The notes below the pieces were generated by a model. The model saw only the letters and a list, made by a program, of their open reading frames with translations. It made no database searches and was not told where the DNA came from. From positions 1 to 10,857 of the forward strand of contig CBDDXH010000038.1 in NCBI GenBank assembly GCA_965235125.1: 10,857 nucleotides of DNA. Direction: 5' to 3'. Both the position numbers and the translations under genes were made by a program. The stretch is from Pelagilacustribacter hypolimneticus (GTDB lineage Bacteria > Pseudomonadota > Alphaproteobacteria > Pelagibacterales > Pelagibacteraceae). Below are positions 1 through 6,480 of the stretch, piece by piece. Every line of letters starts with the position of its first letter. Within the stretch, counting starts at the first letter, position 1.

Positions 1-466
1 ACAACTTGATCCCAATAACTATTTACCATTTAATGTTCCTGGTCTTGAAATTTTAATAACGATTATTCTTATTACTGTTATTGGAAGTATATCGGTATCT
101 TTTTTAGGAAAAAAAGCTTTGGAATTATTTAATAATCTTCTTAAAAAAATTCCTGTATTAAGAACTGTTTATTCTGCAGTAACTCAATTAACAGAAAGTT
201 TTACGCAATCAAAGGGTAATGCAAAAAGTGTTGTGCTAGTTGAATTTCCAAGAAAAGGAATTTGGGCAATTGGTTTTGCGACTAATAAAAGCAGAGAAGA
301 TATTTCAAAAATAACAAATGAAGATTTAGTCAATGTATTTGTACCAACCACTCCAAATCCAACGAGCGGTTTTCTAATAATTGTTCCTAAAAAAGATTTA
401 TTTTATATTGAAATGACATTTGAACAAGCTTCAAGATTTATTGTTTCAGCTGGCACTTCGCAATAA
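1..466 (+). CDS. DUF502 family membrane protein, 5' end missing
   Basis: The open frame runs from the left edge (codons from base 2) to a TAA at 464-466, giving 154 visible residues. The true start lies outside the window; the TTG at 119 is internal. Visible residues 1-14 end in YLPF and VPG, then comes one hydrophobic segment (about residues 15-35, rich in I, L, T and V), then a helix containing KKIPVLRTVYSAVTQ. The C-terminal half has the family signature VFVPTTPNPTSGFLIIVPK. In DUF502 proteins a hydrophobic pair of helices is followed by a soluble beta-rich domain; only the second helix is visible here. The molecular role is unknown to me. The family often sits near recG and sdhE in alphaproteobacteria, as here. 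Its stop lies 3 bases from the convergent recG stop, so there is no room for a terminator between them. Confidence 0.85.
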   Translation, partial: QLDPNNYLPFNVPGLEILITIILITVIGSISVSFLGKKALELFNNLLKKIPVLRTVYSAVTQLTESFTQSKGNAKSVVLVEFPRKGIWAIGFATNKSREDISKITNEDLVNVFVPTTPNPTSGFLIIVPKKDLFYIEMTFEQASRFIVSAGTSQ

Positions 467-469
467 TTT

Positions 470-2545
470 TCAAGAAGATACTTTTTCTTCATCAATTAAG
501 TCAACTTTATCAAATAATTTAAGCAAAAATTCGTACTTAGAATCATTAAATTCATTAATGTTTAATTTGTTAATATTTTCTTCAGCTAAACTAAATAGAT
601 TTTCATGATGAACTGGGTCAGCTATTTTAAATAACTTTTGGCCACTTTGCTTAAAACCTATAATATCACCATATCCTCTTAACTTCATATCTTCTTCAGC
701 GATATAAAATCCATCATCTGATGATTTTAAAATTTGTATTCTTTTCTTTGCATTTTGACTCAGTTGATTTTTAAAAAATAAAATACAGGTCCCAGCTTTA
801 TCACCTCTGCCAATTCTTCCTCTTAACTGATGAAGTTGAGCTAATCCAAATTTATTAGAATTTTCTATAATTATTACTGTAGCATTAGGAAAGTCTATAC
901 CAACCTCTATAACAGTTGTCGAAACTAAGATAGATATTTCATTATCTAAAAATTTTTTTAAAACTCTTTCTTTTTCATCTTGATTAAGATTGCCATGTAT
1001 AAAACCAACTTTTCTCGGAAATTTTTTGCTCACAAGTTGAAAAGTTTTAGTTGTTGAAGAAAAGTCTAACTTTTTGGATTCTTCAATCAATGGGCAAATC
1101 CAAAATATTTGTTCATTAGTTTTAATTTTTTTTTCTAAAAAAGTCCAAAGTTCATCAATTTTATTTTCAGGTTTGCTTAAAGTTAAAATCTTTTGTCTAA
1201 GCGCTGGCTTTTCTTCAAGTCTAGAAGTATCCATATCACCATAAATAGACATCATCATCGTTCGTGGTATGGGAGTTGCTGACATAAGTAAAACATCACA
1301 ATTAGATCCACCTTTTTTTGCAAATTTAATTCTTTGTTGCACACCAAATTTATGTTGTTCATCTATTATGATTAATCCTAATTTATTAAAAGATATAGTT
1401 TCCTGAAATAAAGCATGAGTCCCAATGAGAAAATCTATTTTTTTATTTTCTAAATCATTTAATATTATTTTCCTTTTTTTAATATCAGTTCGCCCCGTCA
1501 ATACTTCAATTTTTATTTTTAAATTAGAGTAAACAATTATTTCATTTAACATTTTAAAATGTTGTTCCGCTAATATTCCAGTTGGTGCCATTAAGCTACA
1601 TTGATAACCAGCCTCTATACAATTGAGCCCAGCAATAATAGCCACAATAGTTTTGCCTGACCCAACGTCACCCTGTAAAATTCTGAACATCCTTGATTGT
1701 GATTTAAGATCGCTATTAATTTCATCAATAACCTTTTTTTGACCATTAGTTAAATTGTAAGGCAAAGATTTAATTAATTGAACAGAATAGGTACCTATAA
1801 ATTTTTTTATATCTTTTTTAACTTTTTTTATTTTATTCCTATTGTTTGATAAAAAAAGTAAATTTGCAAATATTTCATCATAAGCAATTCTTTTTAAAAA
1901 GATTGAATTTAAATCTTTTTCTGAATTTGGGTTGTGTAAACTTATTATAGAATTTTTCCAACTTGAAAAACCCATTTTTTTAATAAAATTTTTTTCATGC
2001 CACTCTTCAATATCAGGAATTTGATTAATTACCTTTTCGATTACATTTCTGTATGTTATTTCCTTTAATCCCTCTGTCAGCGAGTATTTTGGAATAATTT
2101 TTTTAATTTTGTCTATATTTTCTCTTTTACTTAAATATTTAGGATTCGTCATTTGATATTTATTTCTAAAATAATTAACTTTACCACTTACAACAACCCA
2201 TTCATTTAAAGGTAATATTGTTTTTATATAACCCTCACGGCTATTAAAAAAAATTAAATCAATTTCTCCAAAATTATCTTTGCAAATAATTTTATTTGGA
2301 AGATTTCTTATTCTTGGGAAGTTGTATTTAACAACTTGAACATTAATTGTAAAAATTTTTCCAATTTCTAATTTATCCAATGTAGTAGATTCTGATCTAA
2401 AAGTTAAATCGTAGGGAAGATCCCAAAGTAAATCATTAACTTTTTCAATTCCTTTTTTTTTAAGATAAGATGAAATTTTTCTTCCAACACCTTGAATAGA
2501 GTTAATATTAGAAAATAAATTAAACTTTTTATTAGTGAAGTTCAT
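470..2545 (-). CDS. recG: ATP-dependent DNA helicase RecG
   Basis: This is a double-strand DNA translocase that rewinds and regresses stalled replication forks and processes branched recombination intermediates. At 691 residues it is essentially the usual RecG length. The N-terminal part holds an HhH-like segment (about 14-45) and the OB-fold wedge domain (about 55-140). Helicase motifs follow: Walker A GDVGSGKT (292-299), motif Ia APTGILAEQH (320-329), TGR (349-351), the DEQH box (395-398), SATPIPRT (422-429), HGNL (517-520), the STTVIEVGID block (542-551) and the arginine-finger motif QLRGRIGRG (573-581). The RecG-specific C-terminal hairpin region is present as LRGYGDIIGFKQSG (622-635). 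The ATG at 2543-2545 is the natural start. The gene diverges from sdhE across 26 bases and its TGA (470-472) faces the DUF502 stop. All catalytic motifs look intact. Confidence 0.97.
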   Translation of the reverse strand: MNFTNKKFNLFSNINSIQGVGRKISSYLKKKGIEKVNDLLWDLPYDLTFRSESTTLDKLEIGKIFTINVQVVKYNFPRIRNLPNKIICKDNFGEIDLIFFNSREGYIKTILPLNEWVVVSGKVNYFRNKYQMTNPKYLSKRENIDKIKKIIPKYSLTEGLKEITYRNVIEKVINQIPDIEEWHEKNFIKKMGFSSWKNSIISLHNPNSEKDLNSIFLKRIAYDEIFANLLFLSNNRNKIKKVKKDIKKFIGTYSVQLIKSLPYNLTNGQKKVIDEINSDLKSQSRMFRILQGDVGSGKTIVAIIAGLNCIEAGYQCSLMAPTGILAEQHFKMLNEIIVYSNLKIKIEVLTGRTDIKKRKIILNDLENKKIDFLIGTHALFQETISFNKLGLIIIDEQHKFGVQQRIKFAKKGGSNCDVLLMSATPIPRTMMMSIYGDMDTSRLEEKPALRQKILTLSKPENKIDELWTFLEKKIKTNEQIFWICPLIEESKKLDFSSTTKTFQLVSKKFPRKVGFIHGNLNQDEKERVLKKFLDNEISILVSTTVIEVGIDFPNATVIIIENSNKFGLAQLHQLRGRIGRGDKAGTCILFFKNQLSQNAKKRIQILKSSDDGFYIAEEDMKLRGYGDIIGFKQSGQKLFKIADPVHHENLFSLAEENINKLNINEFNDSKYEFLLKLFDKVDLIDEEKVSS

Positions 2546-2571
2546 TTATTGATATATATTATAAAATTCTT

Positions 2572-2826
2572 ATGAATGAATTAGATTTATTAAAAAATAA
2601 GATTAAATATCGAGCTTCTTACAGAGGGACTAAAGAGATGGATATTTTATTAACATCATTTACCAATTCAATTATAGATAATTTAGAATATCTTGAACTT
2701 CTTAAATTAGATGAATTTTTAAATTGTAATGATGAAGATATCTATAACTACTATTTCAATAGCAATTCTATTTTAGCATTTAATGATAGGAAGATATTAA
2801 ATTTATTTAAAACCTTTAAACTCTAA
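2572..2826 (+). CDS. sdhE: Succinate dehydrogenase assembly factor SdhE (flavinylation factor, DUF339)
   Basis: A small cytoplasmic helical protein of 84 residues. Homologues (SdhE/YgfY, Sdh5) promote covalent FAD attachment to the succinate dehydrogenase flavoprotein subunit. The family hallmark RGxxE is present as RGTKE at residues 18-22, in the expected context of a basic N-terminal helix (KIKYRASYRG) followed by MDILL. The middle section LELLKLDEFLNCNDEDIYNYY matches the family pattern of an acidic ...L.FE.LL...D.DLY.W... helix. Length is typical for the family. The ATG at 2572 follows an A/T-only leader with no purine-rich ribosome binding site. The TAA (2824-2826) ends one base before the encoded CCA end of the opposing tRNA gene. 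Proximity to recG is common in alphaproteobacteria (general recollection). Confidence 0.85.
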   Translation: MNELDLLKNKIKYRASYRGTKEMDILLTSFTNSIIDNLEYLELLKLDEFLNCNDEDIYNYYFNSNSILAFNDRKILNLFKTFKL

Positions 2827-2827
2827 A

Positions 2828-2917
2828 TGGCGGAGAGGGTGGGATTCGAACCCACGAACGAGTTGCCCCGTTGCTGGTTTTCAAGACCAGTGCTTTCAAC
2901 CGCTCAGCCACCTCTCC
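2828..2917 (-). tRNA. tRNA-Ser, anticodon UGA
   Basis: Read on the minus strand, the gene starts GGAGAGG at 2917 and ends with a genome-encoded CCA at 2828-2830; base 2831 is the G discriminator. The 7-bp acceptor stem GGAGAGG/CCTCTCC is perfect. The anticodon stem CTGGT/ACCAG (2886-2890 with 2874-2878) encloses the loop CTTGAAA, putting anticodon TGA at 2881-2883, which reads UCA. A long variable arm with an AACG/CGTT stem marks a class II tRNA and supports serine identity. The T arm is GTGGG-TTCGAAT-CCCAC. The total is 90 nt with CCA. UCA should be a well-used serine codon in so A/T-rich a genome. The gene converges with sdhE, with one base between the ends. Confidence 0.97.
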
Positions 2918-2934
2918 TTGATATTCAGTAAGAC

Positions 2935-2963
2935 TTATTACTATCAATATGAGTAAATAACAA
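2935..2963 (-). promoter_or_regulatory. Possible promoter of the tRNA-Ser gene
   Basis: On the minus strand TTGTTA (plus-strand 2958-2963; 4 of 6 matches to TTGACA) lies 17 bases from TAATAA (2935-2940; only 3 of 6 matches to TATAAT). Transcription would start near 2928, about 11 bases ahead of the mature tRNA 5' end. The tRNA needs a promoter in this gap because the gene beyond it points the other way. The spacing is ideal but the -10 match is weak, and A/T-rich DNA gives such matches by chance. Confidence 0.3.
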
Positions 2964-2970
2964 TATTGAT
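2943..2970. repeat. 8-bp inverted repeat in the divergent intergenic gap
   Basis: ATCAATAT (2943-2950) and its exact reverse complement ATATTGAT (2963-2970) are separated by 12 bases. The pairing does not extend inward or outward. TTGATA at 2918-2923 is a third partial copy of the same element, complementary to TATCAA at 2942-2947. The dyad covers the -35 and spacer of the proposed tRNA promoter and lies 34 bases ahead of the transglycosylase start. It could be an operator for one or both divergent units. The arms are A/T-rich, so chance cannot be excluded. Confidence 0.4.
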
Positions 2971-3003
2971 TAACTTATTGCATGTAGTTTTGAGTTTTTA
3001 TTT

Positions 3004-4011
3004 ATGTTAGTTAAAAAAATGATTAACGTCTTAAAAATTTTATTTTTAATAATATATCTACTAGTACATTCTTCTTTTGCATTCGCTAATCAGCAAGATT
3101 TTGACTCTTGGCTTCAAGATTTTAAAATAACTGCTAAGAAAAATGGTATTTCACAGAGAGTAATAGATGACATTTTGTCAAATGCTACTTATTTAAATCA
3201 AGTTATTCTTTACGATAATAAACAACCTGAATTTTTTGAAAAAACAAATGAATATATAAATAAGCGTGCAACTAAAAGAGCAGTTAACCAAGCAATTATT
3301 ATTTTAAATCAAAATAAATCTATATTTGAAAAAGTTGAAAAAGATTTTAATATTAATAAGGAATTAATACTAGCTTTGTGGAGTACTGAAACTAATTTTG
3401 GAAATAATTTGGGTAAAATGGATATTGTCTCATCTTTGGCAACTTTAAGTTTTGATAAACGCAGAAGTCAATATTTTACAGAAGAATTATTAACGCTTTT
3501 AAAACTTGTAGATAAAAATGTTTTAAAAAAAGAAAATTTGTTTGGATCATGGGCGGGAGCACTTGGCAACTTTCAATTTATGCCATCAGTAATAAAAGAT
3601 TATGCTATAGATTACGATAAAAATGGCAATATAGATTTAAAAAATTCCAAAGACGATGCGATTGCATCTGCTGCTAATTATTTAAGTAAAATTGGTATAA
3701 AAAAAGACTATCCTTGTTTTGACGAAGTAAAGTTTGAAAAAGATATTGATAATAAACTATTTAATTTTTCAGCAGGAAATATTCATAATAAAAAAACAAT
3801 TATAGATTGGCAAAAATTAGGAATAAATTTTTTAAATGAGAACAGCAGAAAGAATTCTTCTATAGCAGCTTTAGTACTACCCGATGGAGATATAACCTCA
3901 CCTAAATTTCTTGTTTACGACAATTATGAAGTTATTTTAAAGTGGAACAGATCATTAAGATTTGCTTTATCAATTTGTGCATTATCAGATTCAATTAAAA
4001 ATGAAATATAG
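3004..4011 (+). CDS. MltB-like lytic murein transglycosylase (GH103-type)
   Basis: A periplasmic enzyme expected to cleave the MurNAc-GlcNAc bond of peptidoglycan non-hydrolytically, leaving a 1,6-anhydro end. It has 335 residues with a signal peptide: basic MLVKK, hydrophobic core about 9-24, likely cleavage after FAFA (residue 28). No lipobox is seen, so unlike E. coli MltB it appears soluble or cleaved. The catalytic region LWSTETNFG carries the predicted catalytic glutamate E129. The second family block, GSWAGALGNFQFMPS (181-195), is followed by DYDKNGNIDLKNS and the helix ASAANYL (221-227). The C-terminal motif YDNYEVILKWNRS (305-317) is also typical. An alternative start at Met6 (3019) would still give a signal peptide. 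Neither start has a clear ribosome binding site. It is the first gene of the operon and overlaps the next by 11 bases. Confidence 0.9.
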   Translation: MLVKKMINVLKILFLIIYLLVHSSFAFANQQDFDSWLQDFKITAKKNGISQRVIDDILSNATYLNQVILYDNKQPEFFEKTNEYINKRATKRAVNQAIIILNQNKSIFEKVEKDFNINKELILALWSTETNFGNNLGKMDIVSSLATLSFDKRRSQYFTEELLTLLKLVDKNVLKKENLFGSWAGALGNFQFMPSVIKDYAIDYDKNGNIDLKNSKDDAIASAANYLSKIGIKKDYPCFDEVKFEKDIDNKLFNFSAGNIHNKKTIIDWQKLGINFLNENSRKNSSIAALVLPDGDITSPKFLVYDNYEVILKWNRSLRFALSICALSDSIKNEI

Positions 4012-4711
4012 ATTATTATTACTTTTTTTTTTAGTATCCTGTATTAATAATTCTACTTCTACAGTTAATAAACTAGCATATTCTGCAAATGGATTTGTTC
4101 ATATAGAACAAAACATTTATCCAGATCTAGAGAAAGATAATTTTTTTGTATCTCACAATAAATTACCAATAGGCACTAAGGTTAAAGTTATTAATCCAGA
4201 AAATAAAAAATTTGTTGAAGTAACAATAAAAAAAAAAATTAAATATGATGATTTTTATAAAGCTTTAATTTCTAAAAGCATCGCTCAAGAATTAGATTTA
4301 TCTTTTGAATTTCCATATATTGAAATTATTGAAGTTAAAATTAATCAAGCATTTGTTGCAAAAAAAACTATAACAGATGTTGAGGAAAAAAAAATAGCCA
4401 ATAATGCACCAGTAGAAAAAATTAAAATAGATAATATTTCTAAAGAAAATAATATATCTAAAAAAAAATTAAAAACTTATTCAATTGTAGTAGCTGAATT
4501 TTATAATCTTAGCTCAGCTGAATTATTAAAAGAAAGACTCCTAGCTAATTTAAAAAATTCCAATTACCATTTGATTTATATTAATAAAAAAAGTGAAAAA
4601 AAGTATGAATTATTGATGGGTCCATATAATACTATTAATAAATTAAAAAATGATTACATTGCACTAACTGATTCAAATTTTGAAGATTTAAATATTAAAA
4701 TTAATGAATAA
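4001..4711 (+). CDS. RlpA-like SPOR-domain lipoprotein with degenerate DPBB domain
   Basis: A 236-residue probable lipoprotein. I chose the ATG at 4001 because it gives a proper lipoprotein signal: MKYR, a hydrophobic run, then lipobox LVSC with Cys14. The TTG at 3962 in the same frame would bury this. Residues about 25-112 resemble the RlpA double-psi beta-barrel: SHNKLPIGTKVKVINPENKK (51-70) matches the AHKTLPLGTRVRVTN.. block and keeps His52. The next stretch (71-100) aligns without gaps to the canonical VRVNDRGPF...DLS block, but Lys occupies the Asp position. A charged linker (about 115-157) leads to a SPOR domain (158-236; YSIVVAEFYNLSSAELLKERL and YELLMGPYNT), which in other proteins binds denuded glycan strands at the division site. 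RlpA proteins are septal lytic transglycosylases in some bacteria; this one is probably a non-catalytic relative. It lies between two wall enzymes and overlaps both genes. Confidence 0.75.
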   Translation: MKYRLLLLFFLVSCINNSTSTVNKLAYSANGFVHIEQNIYPDLEKDNFFVSHNKLPIGTKVKVINPENKKFVEVTIKKKIKYDDFYKALISKSIAQELDLSFEFPYIEIIEVKINQAFVAKKTITDVEEKKIANNAPVEKIKIDNISKENNISKKKLKTYSIVVAEFYNLSSAELLKERLLANLKNSNYHLIYINKKSEKKYELLMGPYNTINKLKNDYIALTDSNFEDLNIKINE

Positions 4712-5855
4712 TTTTATAAAATATATTTTTATATTTTTTGTAACCTGGTTTTCTTGTGCTCAAGCAAATCCTAAAATTAATTTTAAAACTGGTATACTGA
4801 TAGATTATCAATCTGATAAAATACTCTACGAACTTGACGCTGATATGAGAATTGCTCCTGCATCTATGACGAAAATAATGACTACGATAATAACTTTTGA
4901 TCTTTTACAAAATAAAAAGCTCAAATTGGATGAGAAATTTCCAGTTTCAGAAAAAGCATGGAAAATGTCCCAATCAGGATATTCTTCAATGTTTATTGTA
5001 GTTAAAGATGAAATATCAGTTGAAGATTTATTAAGAGGTATCATTGTAGCCTCAGGAAATGATGCCTGCGTTGCTTTAGCTGAAGGTATAGCCGGTACAG
5101 AGGAAAGTTTTGTGCTGTTAATGAATGAAAAAGCAAAAGAGATAGGAATGTCAAATTCGAATTTTTCAAATGCATCAGGTGTTGGTGATCCAAATAATTA
5201 TTCTACTGCTAGAGATATTGCTTTGATGTCAAAATATTTGATTAAAAATCATCCCACTTATTATGAATATTTTAAAGAAATAGAATTTACCTGGGATAGG
5301 ACTGGCGGAAAACCAATTACACAACCAAATAGAAATCTTTTACTTTTTAAAAATATGGGTGTTGATGGTATTAAAACAGGCCACTTAGATGCTGAAAATT
5401 ATTCTTTAGCAAGCTCTATAAAGAAAGATACCAGAAGACTTATAGCTGTAGGCAGTGGATTTAAAACAATTGCCTCAAGGTCCAGTGAGTCTTTGAAGTT
5501 ACTCACTTGGGGTTTGGGTAATTCAGAAACTTTTCAAATTTCAAAAAAAGGAGAGACAATATTCGAGATTAACACTTGGCAGGGTAAAAAAAAAACAACG
5601 CCTGGTTACACTAAAGAAGATGTCTATTACACGATCGATAAAAAAGATTTAAAAGATTTTAATGTTTTTTTAGAATATTTAGGTCCAATTAAAGCACCAA
5701 TAAGTAAAGACGATGAAATTGCTTCTTTAAAAATTTATAACAAAAATGAATTAGCTCAAACTGTGCCCGTGTACGCACTTGAAAAAGTTAAAAAAATTAA
5801 TTTTTTACTAAGTATTTTCTTATCATTTAATTATATGATCTGGGGAGATGCTTAA
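4704..5855 (+). CDS. dacC: D-alanyl-D-alanine carboxypeptidase (PBP5/DacC family, peptidase S11)
   Basis: A low-molecular-weight penicillin-binding protein that removes the terminal D-Ala from peptidoglycan pentapeptides in the periplasm. It has 383 residues. The signal peptide is residues 1-21 (hydrophobic core about 6-17, cleavage likely after AQA). All three active-site motifs are intact: SMTK (54-57, nucleophile Ser54), SGN (117-119) and KTG (224-226). The block SNFSNASGVGDPNNYSTARD (152-171) is typical of the family. The C-terminal PBP5-type beta domain covers about 275-360, and a hydrophobic tail (about 365-380) may anchor or associate with the membrane. The ATG at 4704 overlaps the previous stop in ATGAATAA. 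The tail overlaps tmk by 8 bases. The symbol follows common alphaproteobacterial naming and could equally be dacA or dacF. Confidence 0.93.
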   Translation: MNNFIKYIFIFFVTWFSCAQANPKINFKTGILIDYQSDKILYELDADMRIAPASMTKIMTTIITFDLLQNKKLKLDEKFPVSEKAWKMSQSGYSSMFIVVKDEISVEDLLRGIIVASGNDACVALAEGIAGTEESFVLLMNEKAKEIGMSNSNFSNASGVGDPNNYSTARDIALMSKYLIKNHPTYYEYFKEIEFTWDRTGGKPITQPNRNLLLFKNMGVDGIKTGHLDAENYSLASSIKKDTRRLIAVGSGFKTIASRSSESLKLLTWGLGNSETFQISKKGETIFEINTWQGKKKTTPGYTKEDVYYTIDKKDLKDFNVFLEYLGPIKAPISKDDEIASLKIYNKNELAQTVPVYALEKVKKINFLLSIFLSFNYMIWGDA

Positions 5856-6474
5856 AAAAAAATTCTTCTTTATTGTCTTTGAAGGAATTGAAGGAACGGG
5901 AAAAAGTTATCAAATAAATAAACTTTATAATAATTTAAAAAAACTAGGTTATAGTTTAATAAAAACGCGCGAGCCAGGGGGTTCAGTATCTGCTGAAAAA
6001 ATTAGAAACTTAATATTTTCTAAAACATCTTATAAATTTCATAAATTAACGGATTATTTTTTGATAAATGCCGCTAGAAATGAACACGTACAAAAGACTC
6101 TCTTATTAGCAAAGAAAGAAAAAAATATAGTAATTTCTGATCGATTTACAGACTCTACATATGCCTATCAGGTTGTAGCTAATCAAATTAGTAAAAAAAT
6201 TAATTTTATAAATCAAAAATATATTCTAAAAGATCTCAAGCCAAATCTAACTATTGTTTTAAAATCAGATTTTAAGACAATTTTTTCACGTATAAAAAAA
6301 AGAAAAAATATAAATAAATTTGATAAATTAAAAACTAGTTTTTATAAAAAAGCTCAAAGCGCTTTTTTATTTTTAGCTAAGCAAAATAAAAACTATTTAG
6401 TTTTCGATTCATCTAAAAATACGCCAGAATTAGAGAAAGAAATATTATCTGTTGTTTTAAAAAAAATTAATTAA
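5848..6474 (+). CDS. tmk: Thymidylate kinase
   Basis: A cytoplasmic kinase that phosphorylates dTMP to dTDP with ATP, the step shared by salvage and de novo dTTP synthesis. It has 208 residues, normal for bacterial Tmk. The P-loop FEGIEGTGKS spans 11-20, with Tyr21 where Thr is more usual. The substrate-binding motif TREPGGS (40-46) and the DRF motif in ISDRFTDSTYAYQ (96-108, Arg99) are present. A basic LID segment, SRIKKRKNINKFD (147-159), supplies Arg/Lys residues. The GGGGAG just ahead of the ATG touches the start codon, too close for a normal Shine-Dalgarno site. Translation is more likely coupled to dacC through the ATGCTTAA overlap. The next gene, holB, starts 6 bases after the stop. 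The tmk-holB pair is widely conserved in bacteria. Confidence 0.96.
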   Translation: MLKKKFFFIVFEGIEGTGKSYQINKLYNNLKKLGYSLIKTREPGGSVSAEKIRNLIFSKTSYKFHKLTDYFLINAARNEHVQKTLLLAKKEKNIVISDRFTDSTYAYQVVANQISKKINFINQKYILKDLKPNLTIVLKSDFKTIFSRIKKRKNINKFDKLKTSFYKKAQSAFLFLAKQNKNYLVFDSSKNTPELEKEILSVVLKKIN

Positions 6475-6480
6475 ATTATA

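Noticed and set aside
119..466. A TTG at 119 as the start of a 115-residue protein
   Set aside because: The same frame stays open to the left edge and encodes the conserved YLPF/VPG segment and the transmembrane helix of DUF502, so the TTG is internal.
420..608. Short plus-strand open frame of 62 codons across the DUF502-recG junction
   Set aside because: It overlaps the 3' end of two well-supported genes in other frames and resembles no family; it is a shadow of the A/T-rich recG tail.
2765..2827. Intrinsic terminator for the tRNA-Ser gene within the sdhE 3' end
   Set aside because: Only weak A/T palindromes such as TTTAAA are present; there is no G/C-stabilised stem followed by a T-tract.
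3962..4000. TTG start extending the RlpA-like protein by 13 residues
   Set aside because: It would lie inside the transglycosylase gene and put a polar stretch before a good lipoprotein signal that begins at the ATG at 4001.
4228..4238. A11 run as a programmed frameshift site
   Set aside because: The zero frame continues through the rest of the barrel and a good SPOR domain, and no alternative-frame product of interest is visible.
4826..5044. Minus-strand open frame inside dacC
   Set aside because: It is antisense to the conserved SMTK and SGN region, has low-complexity Ile/Ser/Val content and no upstream signals.
5841..5850. GGGGAG before tmk as a Shine-Dalgarno site
   Set aside because: It directly abuts the ATG, leaving no spacer; overlap with the dacC stop explains initiation better.
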